Positions 1 through 11,200 of a stretch of 64,000 nucleotides of DNA are shown in pieces. Position 1 is the first letter of the stretch. Every line of letters begins with the position of its first letter. The stretch comes from Coptis chinensis. Lineage: Eukaryota > Streptophyta > Magnoliopsida > Ranunculales > Ranunculaceae. The DNA is taken from assembly GCA_015680905.1 (NCBI GenBank), contig CM027382.1, positions 11,257,501-11,321,500 of the forward strand, read 5' to 3'. A model generated the notes under the pieces. The model had not been told where the DNA came from, did not search any database, and saw nothing but the letters and a program-made list of their open reading frames with translations. Made by a program: the position numbers and the translations under genes.

Positions 1-1033
1 TACCATTCACATTAAATGCAACAGCAAGAGCCTCACCTTACTCTAATGATTCAAAAATATGAGAACGATGAAGCACGTTAATGTCATTATGCGAACCTGG
101 TAAGCCGAAGAAGCAATGCCAGATCCAACAGTGTCTGTCTGCAACGACTTCAAGTATCAAAGTTGGTTCCTTCTTGTACCTTACATGTGTTCCACCCCAT
201 CTACTTGGATAATTCTTTCACACCCAGTGCATACAGTCGATTGATCCAAGCATTCTTGGAAAACCCCTTGCCACATTTTCAGCTAATATCATAGCAGTGT
301 CTGCCTTAGTCGGTCGTCTCAAGTACTCTTCCTCAAACGCCGTGATTATTGCCTTGCACCAACGCTTTATATATACTTTTGCTGTGGAATCTCTAATTTG
401 TAAATACTCATCTATTGAATCAGAAGAACAACCAGTTGCTATTTGTGCAACTGCAGCTAGTTCCTTCTGTAACCCAGAAATTGCTTGCCGATCCAATCCA
501 TCCACCTTGTCTTTAAAGTAATCGTCGAATGCTGCAACAGTTTTCAACATATACATAAAAAACTCTCTTGTCATCCTATACCTTCGTCTAAACTTATGAG
601 GAGGACACCTACAAGGTGTTGTGAAGTAATCCCTCATTATCTTTTGTTTACTGAAATCACCACCATCTCTAAACGTGTACTCTCTGCCCTTCACAGATCC
701 ACTGCGTTTGTCTGTATCCACATCTTAAATTTCAATGGCTGTTTGAGTCATTAATGCCCCAGCAGTGGATAATAACTGCAACCTCTTCCTCCTCCTTCGC
801 CTCATCATATCATTATGCTCATCTCTTACTCTTTCCATGTAGTCATCTTCAACGGAAGTACCAGAAGACGAACTATTACTACTAGATCCTCCCCATAACC
901 TTTGGTTAAATGCAATTCTTTCTTCTCTAAACATTTTTTCTACTTTTAGCTTGGTTGTGGGGAAGAAGATGGTTGTTTGTTTGTTTGATCTAAAAGAAAG
1001 AAGAGTAAAACGAAATATGAAAGGTAAGGTCAC
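1..1033 (-). pseudogene. PIF/Harbinger (ALP1/HARBI1-like) transposase, broken, cut by window edge
   Basis: The minus-strand reading resembles plant PIF/Harbinger nucleases and their domesticated ALP1-like relatives. From a likely start near 930 (MFREERIAF) it has a Ser-rich and Arg-rich N-terminus. It then shows PHKFRRRYRM, LQKELAAVAQIA, DEYLQI and GFPRMLGSIDCMHW; the D in GSIDCMHW is expected to be the first catalytic Asp of the DDE triad. An in-frame TAA at about 725-727 separates the N-terminal part (725-1033) from the rest (218-721), since both lie in the same frame. Just after CMHW (about 215-225) the frame shifts, and the protein continues in another frame as RWGGTHVRYKKEPTL and VADRHCWIWH towards position 1. 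A further stop occurs near 45-60. The second catalytic residues would be reached near or beyond the window start. Two independent breaks make this a pseudogene. It could be a decayed transposon or a decayed domesticated copy; the ends were not seen. Confidence 0.85.
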
Positions 1034-1930
1034 ATGTGATACTTCGATTTGAATTAAAAGGTAGTGGCAGAAATGTAATAAATTAACTTGAACAGTAGCA
1101 AAACTGATGCAAAATTGGATGCGAACTACGAATTGGTTAAGAATTTGAGCACTAAACCGAAACCCAGAAGAATTAAACTAACCAATATAAAAATAGATCT
1201 AATATACCTATAGATCCATAATAGACAAAGAAAATTGGGCAAAGAACTTAGTATATAAAATGTTTGAAGGCGAGTGATATGACGATGATAGAATTTAAGA
1301 GAGGGACATAGAATGGTAAAGATAGCGAAGACACGACAAATCATGATCCGCGAGGAACGAGAATATAGTGTTCGAACCGGTTTGCGTTACGAGGAGGGAA
1401 ACGAGTGCGAGAAGATGAAGAAAATGTTAGTACCATTTTTTACGTTTGTGTAACAAGGTGTTAGATCTGGTAGTAAAACAATCGAAATTTTCTAAGGCCA
1501 TGCTAACATAAGAGGGTTGTTCGTAAGTTTATTTGGTGAAAATAAATCTCGCAATGACATCGGCTCGAAAAATTGGCTAAAGATACCAATCTAAGTATTA
1601 AACTAAAGAATTGAAAAAAGCACACAAATAGAAAAATCACGTTGCTGACATAGATGAATGAAGGAAACGAATTTCAGGTACTTGTTTGAATTTCTTTGTT
1701 TTTGTCCTTCGGATATAACTAAAGCAGAATTCCTGAATATAAACTTGTAATATTGAAGGCTTATTCAGTTTGCTAATTCAATTCCAATTCATTGGCTCTA
1801 CTTCAATTAGATCTCCATATTCAGATTCTTAATTGATTTTTTATTGTAGAGCTCAATCTCTTGTTTTTGGTTGGCTTTTTCATTGGTAATCAGATTTCTA
1901 TTGGAGTCATGAATTGGTGATTTGATGAGA
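1034..1930. other. intergenic, no gene seen
   Basis: AT-rich sequence with only short open frames that match nothing I recognise. No terminal repeats or target duplications were found that would define an element around the chimeric pseudogene downstream. Confidence 0.5.
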
Positions 1931-2142
1931 AGCGGGTGGCTGAGACTTTGTTTGGACTTGGGTGCGACAAGAAGATGCAAGCTAAAAAAAAAACTCGGGA
2001 TTTCTCTGGTGGATGGCGAATAAGAATTGCATTGGCACATGCCTTGTTCATGAATCCGACCATACTTCTCTTGATGAACCTACAAATCATCTTGACTTGG
2101 AAGCTTGTGACTGGTTGGAAGAGATGCTGAAGAAATTCGATC
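1931..2142 (+). pseudogene. ABCF1: ABCF (GCN20-type) ATPase fragment
   Basis: ABCF proteins are soluble twin-ATPase proteins that act on ribosomes. This piece covers the end of the first nucleotide-binding domain. [18 protein letters not shown] is followed by the ABC signature region [19 protein letters not shown] and then PTILLL. A frameshift near 2070 moves the reading into the next frame, which supplies the Walker B and D-loop part, [18 protein letters not shown], followed by LKKFDR. The catalytic Glu after Asp (DEP) is present. The Walker A P-loop and the whole second ATPase domain are missing, so the piece cannot be functional. It has no intron inside. It runs directly into an eEF2-derived sequence at about 2140. 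Confidence 0.85.
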
Positions 2143-2270
2143 GCCTTTTCGTCGCCGCGGCTAGTATCATTGCTCAGGAAACTATTATAGGATGACAGAT
2201 ATCCACGCAAATGAAGCCGAGCGTGGTTTTACAATTAAGTCTACTGGAATTTCTCTCTACTACGAGAATT
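2137..2270 (+). pseudogene. Elongation factor 2 (eEF2) N-terminal GTPase fragment, fused to the ABCF piece
   Basis: eEF2 is the ribosomal translocase GTPase. After KFDR the frame reads [12 protein letters not shown], matching the eEF2 stretch that follows its P-loop (usually DSLVAAAGIIAQE). After a one-base shift near 2185-2190 it reads [18 protein letters not shown] and TGISLYYE. This covers the switch I region, in which the conserved Thr of GITIKST is kept. The P-loop upstream and the rest of the protein are absent. The similarity stops near 2255-2270. The join to the ABCF piece falls where the two proteins share a short similar stretch (DR-L-V versus DSLVAAA), so it could have arisen by microhomology. 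It is a gene-fragment chimera, not a gene. Confidence 0.8.
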
Positions 2271-2339
2271 GGATAGGCAACTAAAGATTGACCGGCATAA
2301 TCTAGTTCAGGATATTAAGTTCAAATTGTTGGGTTTCAA

Positions 2340-3130
2340 TCAAAATTAAATTTGGGCTGCCGAAGAAAACGGAGAAAAGTTCGGAGAATATGACAAAGTA
2401 GTGTCAAAGATTTTCGACAGCATGAAAAGGTATGTTAGTATTTTTAATATCAGTTATCTTCAAATTTTGGTTAAGTCTAAAAGACTAACGAAAATATTTG
2501 TATTTTTGTCACAGGTTGAAACGGCGGAATTACGAGCAAAAGATATCGACGAAAAGTTTTGAGCAGAAAGATCACAATGCCTTAGAAAAAATAAAGAAGC
2601 TAAAGAAAGTTTTCTCTCAGAAAGTTGACGTAATGGAAATTTTTGCCGCACAGAGAAATGGCGGTAGTACAAGCAAAATATATTCACAAAGAGTCGACGG
2701 AGAAAAGTTTTGCGCAACAAGGTGTCAATTATTGCCGTAGAAAAATTAAAGAAGCTGAAAGAAGTTTCATTGAGAAAGATCGGCTCAATGCCTTAGAAAA
2801 AATAATGACGTTGTCAGAAAGTTTAACTCGGAAAGTTGTGTTAAGAAATATTGGCTTAATGCCTTAGAAAAAAATAATGGAGCTGACGGACAGTTTAACT
2901 CGAAAAGTTGCATGCAGAAAGATCGGCTTAATGCTTTAGAAAAAAGAATGAAGCTGGCGGAAAGTTTCACTCGGAAAATTTCTTGTAGAAAGATCGGCAC
3001 AATGCCTTAGAAAAAATAACGAAATTGTCAAAAAATTTCGCTCAGAAAATTTATTGTAGAAAGATCGGCACAATGCCTTAGAAAAAATAATTAAGCTGAC
3101 AGATAGTTTCGCTTCAAACGGAAAGAATTG
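2340..3130 (+). pseudogene. Unrecognised coiled-coil protein fragment with one intron
   Basis: Downstream of the eEF2 piece one frame reads AEENGEKFGEYDKVVSK and IFDSMKR, ending in a good donor (AAAAG/GTATGT, intron from 2430). A matching acceptor (TTTGTCACAG) at 2511-2514 leads to VETAELRAKDIDEKF, which then hits a TGA. The following sequence, rich in Lys, Glu, Leu and Asn, is made of 72-bp (24-codon) repeats built on QKDRLNALEKI. Heptad-like spacing of Leu and Ile suggests a coiled coil. Stops and frameshifts occur in several repeats. I do not recognise the parent gene. It may be a third captured fragment in the same chimera. Confidence 0.5.
2557..3115 (+). repeat. 72-bp degenerate tandem repeats
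   Basis: About seven decayed units share the core AAAGATCGGCACAATGCCTT followed by AGAAAAAATAA and AGCTGACGGAAAGTTT. The clearest units start near 2777, 2847, 2919, 2991 and 3062. The period is 24 codons, so the array grew while still in frame or within coding sequence. Confidence 0.75.
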
Positions 3131-3389
3131 TACGAGTTGTATAAGCAAAAAACTGGTAAGAAAACATTGGATTTTCCCCAAAACTAATGATTATGTGATT
3201 GTGTGAATGTAATACTATAGAGCTACAAATTCTTTTGATGAAAATAAAAATAAAGTATGGGTTTGCTATTGAATATCGTTGTTGTGTCAGAGAACCTACC
3301 TGCGGAAAACTGACAGTGTTGTTGATTTATGTAGGTGAAATATAATAGAACGAGATGCCCCCATGTAGAGAAAAACGTCCCTAATGCTA

Positions 3390-4206
3390 ACTAAATTTGG
3401 CAAAGATTTTGTCATAGCGATAATAACGAATTAAACGAGCGTAAAAGCGTTCAAACTTAGACTGATGAAATTAAACGTGGTAACTTCGTCAGATTTTGTT
3501 GTAGCGATAATAACGAACTAAGCGAGCGTAAAAGCGTTCAAACTTAGACTGACGAAATTAAACGTGGTAACTTCGTCAGATTTTGTCGTAGCAATAATAA
3601 CGAACTAAGCGAGCGAAAAAACGTTCAAACTTAGACTGACGAAATTAAACGTGGTAACTTCGTCAGATTTTGTCGTAACGATAATAACGAACTAAGCGAG
3701 CGTAAAAGCGTTCAAACTTAGACTGACGAAATTAAACGTGGTAACTTCGTCAGATTTTGTCGTAGCGATAATAACGAACTAAGCGAGCGTAAAAGCGTTC
3801 AAACTTAGACTGACGAAGCTAAACGTGGTAATTTCGTCAGATTTTGTCGTAGCAATAGTAACGAACTAAGCGAGCTTAACAACGTTCAAACTTAGACTGA
3901 CGAAGCTAAACGTGGTAACTTCGTCAGATTTTGTCATAGCGATAGTAACAAACTAAGTGAGCGTAAAAGCGTTCAAACTTAGACTGACGAAGCTAAACGT
4001 GGTAACTTCGTCAAATTTTGTCGTAGTGATAATAACGAACTAAGTGAGTGTAAAAGCATTCAAACTTAGATTGACGAAGCTAAACGTGGTAACGTCGTCA
4101 AATTTTGTCATAGCGATAGTAACGAACTAAGCGAGTGTAAAAACGTTCAAACTTAGACTGACGGCTAAACGCAGTAACTTACTTCGTCAGATTTTTGTGT
4201 CGTAGC
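3390..4206. repeat. 87-bp minisatellite, nine units, each with a hairpin
   Basis: Units begin at GATAATAACGAACTAAGCGA (3419) and recur at 3506, 3593, 3680, 3767, 3854, 3941, 4028 and 4115, exactly 87 bp apart. The last unit is about 5 bp longer because of a small duplication. Each unit contains CTGACGAA, a short spacer, then TTCGTCAG, an 8-bp perfect inverted repeat. No open frame runs through it. It directly abuts the truncated integrase of the Tat-like element; tandem repeats are known in Tat/Ogre-type elements, so it may belong to that element. Confidence 0.95.
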
Positions 4207-4329
4207 GATAATAATATTGCGATGGAAACAGACTTTATTGATCACCAAATCTTGAAAAGTGTAAAATAATACGGAAAAGAAACTATTGAACTGGAAACAA
4301 ACTAACAAATTTTTGTCCGATTTTTTGTT

Positions 4330-4815
4330 CAACTTGTCTATTTTGTCCGCTCACTTAGTAAAATAATTTGTTACGATGAGCAAGAAACGAACACTGTCTG
4401 GGGCTGTCGGAAATAAACCAACAATGTCAAGGCCCTATTTTCCAAATGACCAAGGTTTATGGATTGGATGATGCTTCATCGCGAGAAGTTTGACCCATAT
4501 CACATATCATGTTTTTGACAAGGCATACACTTCTCTGACAAATACTTAATATCATTTGGCATGTATGACCACCAATACCATTGAGTCATTGCTATGTGAG
4601 CGAGACTTCGCCCCCGGGAGTGGTGTTCACATAGTCCTGAATGAATTTCTTCGAGGCCTAGTAAATCGTTCGTTCTGCCCAAACAACGAAGGATAGGATT
4701 GAGACTTGTGCCGCTGTAATAGAGTTTTGGTCATCGGGGAATTTCGAGCAAACACCGGTATGATCGTCGTCGGTAGATACCGAGACATTATCAGTGCCAA
4801 GCTCATTGGAATCAT
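4330..4815 (-). pseudogene. Gypsy integrase: HHCC finger and start of the catalytic core
   Basis: The zinc-binding part reads EEIHSGLCEHHSRGRSLAHI, then QWYWWSY and CMPCQKHD, giving the H-H-C-C ligands of retroviral-type integrases. Further on (about 4340-4470), in a frame with stops, it reads KPWSFGK, GLDIVGLFPTAPDSVRFLL and NYFTK, which holds the first catalytic Asp (LDIVG). The core ends soon afterwards against the minisatellite, so the DDE triad is incomplete. Confidence 0.75.
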
Positions 4816-5026
4816 TTGACAACATAAGTGGTTAGTGTTGTCGTGACAGTGATGACTTGATTTTCCACGAATAAGTATGCGATAGAATCAGGATGCCTTA
4901 CATCATAACACGGATACTGTACAATACTGATAGATGTAAAATTTCATGCAATTCGTTGAACTAAGTCCAAATAAACATCCATTCTATCATCGCGAGCTAC
5001 ATAAGATCATTCAAAGTGGCTAGCAA

Positions 5027-5260
5027 CTAACTTAGAATAATCAATTGTAACTTAGTCGCCCCCAGTTGAAGAGTTGTGCGTATACCACAAATATCAGTTT
5101 CGTATTCGGCCACATTATTTGAAGCATCAAAACCCAAATGTAGAGACCTCTCAATTATGTCTTCATTCAGCTTCAAGATGACAAAACCAATATTGGAGCC
5201 AGACTTATTGTGCCAACCTTCGGTGTAAATCCAACAATCAGTTGATATAGCCAATAAGTT
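5027..5260 (-). pseudogene. Gypsy RNase H domain fragment
   Basis: The frame contains GSNIGFVIL, IIERSLHLGFDASNNVAEYE and LQLGATKLQL. This is the usual middle of the Tat-branch RNase H domain, where the Glu in AEYE is an active-site acid. The first catalytic Asp (usually DGS) is changed, reading YTEGWHNKSG. The fragment is therefore decayed. Confidence 0.75.
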
Positions 5261-5756
5261 TTGCTAGTCATCGCCCCCGGGAGGTAATGACAATTAGGTA
5301 TCAACGTTTTCCTCATCGAGTAATGCGTTCGACATAGAAATATCATCAATAAGAAAATCAACCATTAGCAAAACCAAAGTTTGTCTCTTTTTAACTGTAT
5401 GAGTGTCATAAACAATGTTGTAAGCGCTAAGATAACTTTTCCATTCTGCGACTCGATTCGTAAACATTACGAAAAAACTTGCGCAATAAATATTGAGTAT
5501 AAACTTCGACTATTCCTTCATGGAAATAAGCTTAAGATGTCTAGCATCATGAAACAAGGCCAATGCGATTTTCTTAATGCGAAAATGGCTTGATTCAACT
5601 GATATAAGAGTCTTGCTAACAAAGAATATGAGATGACTATCGGCACTATGAAACGACAATGGACAAATATGAATTGGATATGTTTCGCTGAGATTCGTGA
5701 AAAGTAACCATTGCGAAGTTCGTATGTATCGCCTTGAACTCGTGGGTAAACTATTG

Positions 5757-5985
5757 TGAACAACAAAAATCTAATCACCACCACGTAAACGATCCCATAT
5801 GCAACTATGTTGTTGGCGAGTGTTTTGTTGTGGTGTGACAAATACAACACCATTTTTGAGAACTCATGGATGATCGTATGTTATGAACAACAGGAATCTC
5901 ATCCTTACCACGTAAATGATCCCACACGTTACGATGTCATTGGCGTGTGTTATGTTGTGGTACGATAGATTTCTCATCATCTTCG
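5757..5985. repeat. Two diverged tandem copies of a ~126-bp sequence
   Basis: The stretch from GTGAACAACAAAAATCTAAT (5757) is repeated from about 5883 as TGAACAACAGGAATCTCATC. Both contain CCACGTAAA-GATCCCA and end in TGTTGTGGT. Divergence is clear, so the duplication is old. It lies in the degenerate internal part of the Tat-like element. Confidence 0.7.
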
Positions 5986-6334
5986 AGAGGAATAGTTCGT
6001 TTCAGACGATGCTTGTAGTAATTATTTTGTTTCTGTACACACTTGAACTATCGAAGAAATACTTCACGGGACATTGGACTTACATTATCCGCATCAAACG
6101 ATGGAGAATTGTCAGAGGCAATAACTTCACACTGAATAATTTGGTGCATTGGTGGAATGACAGTATGGTCACGTGCAACATGTTGTTGAAAAAGGATAGG
6201 AAATATTAGTCCGTTATTGCCAACTTGACTTTAAACATCATGTACGCGATGATCGACATGAAATGTATCAGGAATTTGAGCTCTTCTAGTATTCGTTATA
6301 ATTTCTGTAAAACGTGATCGAGGGTGTTGAATAA

Positions 6335-6352
6335 GAACCGCAGACGGTGCCA
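6335..6352 (-). other. Primer-binding site of the Tat-like element
   Basis: The minus strand reads TGGCACCGTCTGCGGTTC four bases inside the LTR end. The TGGCRCCG start is typical of gypsy PBSs in plants. Which tRNA primes it was not settled. Confidence 0.65.
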
Positions 6353-6356
6353 ATTA

Positions 6357-6817
6357 TGTTTTGACCAAATATGATCAAAACACTAAGTGGTGATGAAAGA
6401 GTAGAAAAATAGTGAGAAAAGTGATAGTGATTGAGTGAATGATGAGATTGTACTTTTAGGTTGCCTACGTACCCAAATTATCGATGAGATCAAGTCTCCA
6501 GAATGTAGTTCTTTATGAAAAATAGTTTTGTATTTATACGTGTAGAATAGAGACTTCTTGTAGCTTAAGTAATTGTAATTGTAATTGAATATAACTCTCA
6601 ACTTATAATTATCTCTTTGATAAGAAACGAATTTGGATGTAAATTAATATACGTGAGTGGCAAGCCATGTGGCTAAGGTTTAGCTTTAGACAGATGAGTT
6701 AATGGGGCTGTACATTGATCCATGGTATTGCAAATTGGGCCTTAGCCTTGTCGATTAAACGAATAAAGTGGAGACCCCTACTAATGGACGTTTGCCACGT
6801 AGGTGGGGGTCAAAACA
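6357..6817 (-). mobile_element. LTR of the Tat-like element, 461 bp
   Basis: The LTR runs from TGTTTTGACC to GGTCAAAACA, a perfect 10-bp terminal inverted repeat with TG/CA ends. The minus strand has a TATA box CGTATAAATAC at 6531-6540, suitably placed for LTR transcription towards the PBS at 6352. The flank at 6818-6822 (TCGAT) is the expected target duplication, but its partner is lost. Confidence 0.85.
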
Positions 6818-7054
6818 TCGATGTAGCCAGCCTATATAATATTTGTCTTTGCATTGTGAAGGTTGGTTACTTGCTTATTGGTGGTATGCTTTGTATATAT
6901 ATTACTAAAAGAAGACATTAAGACTCTTCACCTTCACCTTCATTTTTATTTTTATTCAATTTTTTTTTTCTGACAATGAAAGCAAAGAGAAGTGGTTAAG
7001 AAATAAAGAATCCAATGTGTGAAGAATCCAATGCGCGAGCAACAGTGGTTAGAG
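6818..7054. other. Spacer between two LTR elements
   Basis: AT-rich sequence with a short T-run; no gene or repeat structure was recognised. Confidence 0.5.
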
Positions 7055-7562
7055 TGTTAGATACATGGACATTGGGTATTGAATTTGGAAGCAATACCCC
7101 CCCTGTTTAGTTTAGGGAATTGAATTCCTATTTGGTTTGCCAAACGATTCCTAAATTGAATTAAACCAATTCCATATGTCCATGCTTTGGAGTCTATAAA
7201 TACGATATTGAGTTGCGAGATTTGATAAACTCAAATTGGTTATGCTCAAGTTTGTAAGCTAAGAGTTCTACACTAGTTTAGTTTGTGAGATATGTGAGCT
7301 TCGTTTGTGAGAGATATTTGTGAATTCTTTGGGATTCGTTTGCAAGTGATTATACTCTATTTGTTTCTCTTTTGATTAGTAAAGTTCCCCTCTTTTGCTT
7401 GGTGGATTAGGCTAACGCCAAACCACGTAAATCTCGTCTCCATTTCTATTGGTTATTCGTTTTGCATTGGTAAGTATTTTTGATTAATTGTTTTGTCAAT
7501 TCCATCACCACATTTAATCTTTTTTGTCAAATTGTCACGCTTCCACATTCGTTTACGTAACA
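7055..7562 (+). mobile_element. 5' LTR of the copia element
   Basis: The ends are TGTTAGATAC and TTTACGTAACA, with short inverted termini TGTTA/TAACA. A TATA box (TCTATAAATACG, near 7193-7204) fits + strand transcription. It is followed directly by the PBS. The LTR start was chosen by its match to the LTR end, since the 3' LTR is not available for comparison. Confidence 0.75.
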
Positions 7563-7565
7563 AAT

Positions 7566-7578
7566 TGGTATAAGAGCC
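7566..7578 (+). other. Copia primer-binding site
   Basis: TGGTATAAGAGCC differs by one base from the usual TGGTATCAGAGCC, which pairs with initiator methionine tRNA and is standard in plant copia elements. Confidence 0.8.
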
Positions 7579-7699
7579 AAGGTTCTCTTATGGCTTCTTT
7601 TGTTGTTGAAATTGGTATCGTTAAGTTTATTGATTGTTTTGTGGTGTATGGATCGAAGTTTGAGAAAGTATGACGATAGATCCTCCATCGGGTACTACT

Positions 7700-8500
7700 T
7701 CTATGTCTAAGGAGAAATGATCTCATACGCCTTTGAATATTAACCATGCAATAATTGATGTGGAGAAATTTGATGGATCTAACAATTTTAGTATGTCGCA
7801 TTGTGAAGTTATAGATGCACTATGCTAATAAGACTTGGATGATATGTTAAACGAAAAATCATCAGATATAGAGGAGAGTGTTTGGGTTAAGAAAAATCGG
7901 CGAGTTTGTGGTATCATAAGATCGTGTTTGGCGAGGGATGTGAAGTACCTTGTTATCAATGAGACTTTGGCCAAGGAAACTTGGAAAATCATTGAAGAGA
8001 AGAAGTATTTGGATAAGACAATATAATTGAAGATTGCGTCTTTATGAAATTGAAATTGTATGATATGAGAAAGAAAGAAGGTGGTTCACTAGTCCAACAT
8101 ATGAATGAGTTCAACAAGTTACTTACCAATTTGTTGAACATAGAAGAAGAAACAAATGATGAGGACAAAATTTTCCATTTGTTGAGATCTCTTCCTAAGG
8201 AGGAGTATGGGCATATAAAAACCACCATGATGATATGAAAGAAAGCTTTGAACTATTCTGAGGTTTAGTTTGCGTTAACAAGTTGGGATATGATGAACAA
8301 TAATGAAAAAGAGTCAAGAGAGTCGACGAGCATTATTTTTGTGGTAAAAGAAAGGTCTAATGACCGCCCAAACTATGGTGGTGGAAGAAGTAAATCTCGT
8401 TCCAAGTCGAGAGGGCGAAATCTAGCCCATGATGAGTGTGTGTTTTTGTCATGAGGTTGGACATTGGAAGAAGGACCACAAAAAGTTGAAACACAAGAAG
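7700..8500 (+). pseudogene. Copia gag (UBN2-type) with zinc-knuckle remnant
   Basis: The frames show EKFDGSNNFSM, VWVKKNRRVCGIIRSCL, ETLAKETWKIIEEK, LYDMRKKEGGSLVQHMNEF and IFHLLRSLPKEEYGHIKT, the usual gag order in copia elements. Near 8436-8480 there is a CFCHEVGHWKKDH stretch. It is a decayed CCHC knuckle, with the last Cys replaced by His and the first spacing shortened. Stops at about 7810, 8023 and 8236 break the frame. Confidence 0.8.
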
Positions 8501-8609
8501 AAAGATACTGAGCTAGCGGAAACAATCCAATGCCAACATTGCTCAAGGAGGTAATGATCTTGATGGTTCCAATTTCTCTTTTCTATTACATCTAGTATTT
8601 GTTTCATTG

Positions 8610-8890
8610 ATTCTAGTCGATCATTGGATTTTGGATATGGGTGTTACCTATCATGTTTTCCCGTAAGGGAATGGTTTACAAGTTTCATGGAGCTTGAAAG
8701 TGGTGATGTGTTGATGGGGAATGATTAATCATGTCGTATTATGGGGATGGGTAATATTTGTCTCAAAATGTACATATGATAATGGTTAAGGAAATAAAGA
8801 ATGTTCGATATATTCCCGCTTTGAAGAAGAACCTTATCTCTGTTGGTACTTTAGAAGTTAAGGGCTACAAGGTAATCAATGATAGTGGTG
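8610..8890 (+). pseudogene. Copia protease region, interrupted
   Basis: DHWILDMGVTYHVFP matches the aspartic protease active site (normally DSG), so the catalytic motif is changed to DMG. Later come KEIKNVRYIPALKKNLIS and VGTLEVKGYKVINDSG. The CACTA insertion sits right after this point. Confidence 0.8.
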
Positions 8891-9239
8891 CACTACTACA
8901 GAAAAGCTCATATACCATTGTTATTTACAGTGGTAAAAAGCCTTTAGCCACTGTTTTCATACCGTGGTAACAACCACCATGACAAATACTTCTAACAAAA
9001 CTATGGTATTAACTATTAAGTATCCTCTATTTACCACGATTTTTGGAAAAACTGAGGTATTATGATATCAGAAACCGTGGTTAATAGTCTTTACATACGC
9101 TGTGTGTGATGTCAACCGTGGGAAATAGTAATAATAATTACCACTGTTTGATTCAAATCGTGGTGTATATAATCCCCTTAAACCACTATTCTTACACAAC
9201 CGTGGTTTATACTTTTTTTAAAAAAAAAAAAAAATCCCC

Positions 9240-11110
9240 GATTATTTAATTTCAACTTGCATATATTTTCACCGTATCCACACTGATTTAAAAAACACAT
9301 TGCTCAGACAATATATTCATCGTGCAACAAACAAAAGAAACAAATTTAGACCATGCAACAGTGAATTGCTAAAAGAATTTGATAATTTTCGCGTCAATAA
9401 AGAAATAATAATGACCAACTTGTTCTTCGTTCCAAAATATCAAAGGAGTAATATATTTGTTCCACCTATACATCAAATGAGTTTTACAATGAAAAATACA
9501 AATGTTGAGATCAATCCCCAAACCTTAACTAGAAGGGGTCCAAACCTAGCTAAGACACCATGACCGGCTCGAACATTCCATTAGATGAACTTCAGAATTT
9601 CAAGTCGAACAACATCAAGTTCATCTTGTGCATAGGTATCTTTGAGTGTTAAATGTCATCTGCATGATCAATACCATAAAATAATAACTTAATAACGAAG
9701 AATACCATAAAATAATAGAATACTTACATACCTATTGCTTAATCTTCCGTTTTCTTATTTGCATTGTTGCCTAACTTGGATGTTGATGGAGGTGGGGCTC
9801 TTTTGGGATTTAATGTCCTCTGAAAGCCATTAAACGTCAACAAAGAAAGTGAGTATACAATGCATATTGTTTGCGACATCATCATAATAACAACTAATAT
9901 GAAACCATAAAAGTCAAAGGAGTATCCTAGAAAATTCATTTATCCATCTTAGAAAATTCATTTCGAAAATATGTTAATGAAGTCATCTTATCTTTCAAAG
10001 AGCATAACTCCTCCTCTCACAACAATTACTAAAATCCAATCCTTAGGTGTCTAATGAGCTACTACCCAAAACAAAAATTGCTTAAGAGTCACAAATTCAC
10101 AATAGCTTGAATTAAGAGATCACTTTGGAATTAAAAAGATTCAAGGATTTAAGAAATCACTGATGCAACACACTCCTAGGAGTCATATTTTATAACCAAA
10201 AAGAAAAAAAATAGATCGATATTATCTAATCCAAATAATTTGACCATACCAATTTCATATACGGGGTGCAGTTCAAGTGTTGGCCCTCACAAGCCCGCAC
10301 TTGCAAATGTAATCACGATTGGTGCAAGTGTCTAACATCACATAGACAAACACAGAACAAAAACACGAATTCATTACATAAAAGGATAGGCAATTTCAAC
10401 CACCACTGACACATGGTTTAACAAAAAACGATCTCATGTGGCAAAAAGAGACAATTTTCATACCCTTTCCTGGCTGTCTTTTACTCTTATCATGTCAGGC
10501 AAAACCTGAATTTTATATGGGGCGGAACTAAATATACAAGGACATACGACTCTGTTTAACTAGTGGCAAATTCAAAGGAATTTCCACGAGATACCATCTC
10601 ATCCTTTTTATTATTATAATTATTGTTATTATTAATATTGTTATTATTATTATTATTATTATTATTGTTATCAACAAAACAATATTTTATATTAATACCA
10701 CATCTCATCCCTCTATCAGAAACTAAAGTAGGGATCACTGACCAATAAAAGCAGCTAAAAACAAAAGAGACAGGGTAGCAACTAGAAAATGTAAAAGATG
10801 TGCATGAAAATTCCACCCTAGGAGGGAAAGTTATCTACTGCAGAAACCAATTTACAAATATTGTTTTGTTGACTATTAACAAGAAACCAATAGGCAACTT
10901 TGCTTCTACACATAGTATTTCATTAACGATAATTACAAGGTGCAAACATATAGGTCTATAAAATGCGACAAGCACTACCAAATGCGAAAGGGAAAATGTA
11001 AACAGTGTGAGAGGAGTACCTGAAGAACAGAAAGCTCCAAATTGGTTTGCATGAGAACTTTAACATGGAGGAAACCTCTATCCTACGATTTTTCCACATT
11101 AAACAAAGTT
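9240..11110. other. CACTA 1 internal filler, no gene recognised
   Basis: AT-rich sequence with short open frames that match nothing I know. It may include further intron or flanking sequence of the captured gene. Confidence 0.4.
10600..10672. repeat. (TTA)n microsatellite
   Basis: Runs of TTATTATTA with interruptions; on the minus strand this reads as poly-Asn, with no coding meaning. Confidence 0.9.
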
Positions 11111-11200
11111 AAAATTCTTCTAGTCGTTTGAACATGTATCACTCACAGAAAAGTTCAAAGAAAAAAAGGGAGATAAGAAGGGGATGGGGGAACCTATTAC

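Larger units (their letters stand above)
4230..6817 (-). mobile_element. Truncated Ty3/gypsy element, Tat-like, minus strand
   Basis: Reading from high to low coordinates, the remnant has one LTR (6357-6817), a primer-binding site, a short stretch of degenerate sequence, an RNase H piece (5027-5254), the integrase zinc-finger region (4500-4690) and the start of the integrase core (about 4330-4470). The order fits a gypsy pol gene. Gag, protease and reverse transcriptase are missing, since only about 1 kb separates the PBS from RNase H. The second LTR was not found. The motifs ASNNVAEYE, HHSRGRSLAHIA and GLDIVG fit the Tat branch. Confidence 0.75.

Noticed and set aside
2557-4206. Two repeat arrays considered as a CRISPR-like structure
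   Set aside because: The units are directly tandem with no unique spacers, and the genome is plant nuclear DNA.
10556-10816. Minus-strand frame with poly-Asn
   Set aside because: It is the (TTA)n microsatellite read as codons, with no domain on either side.
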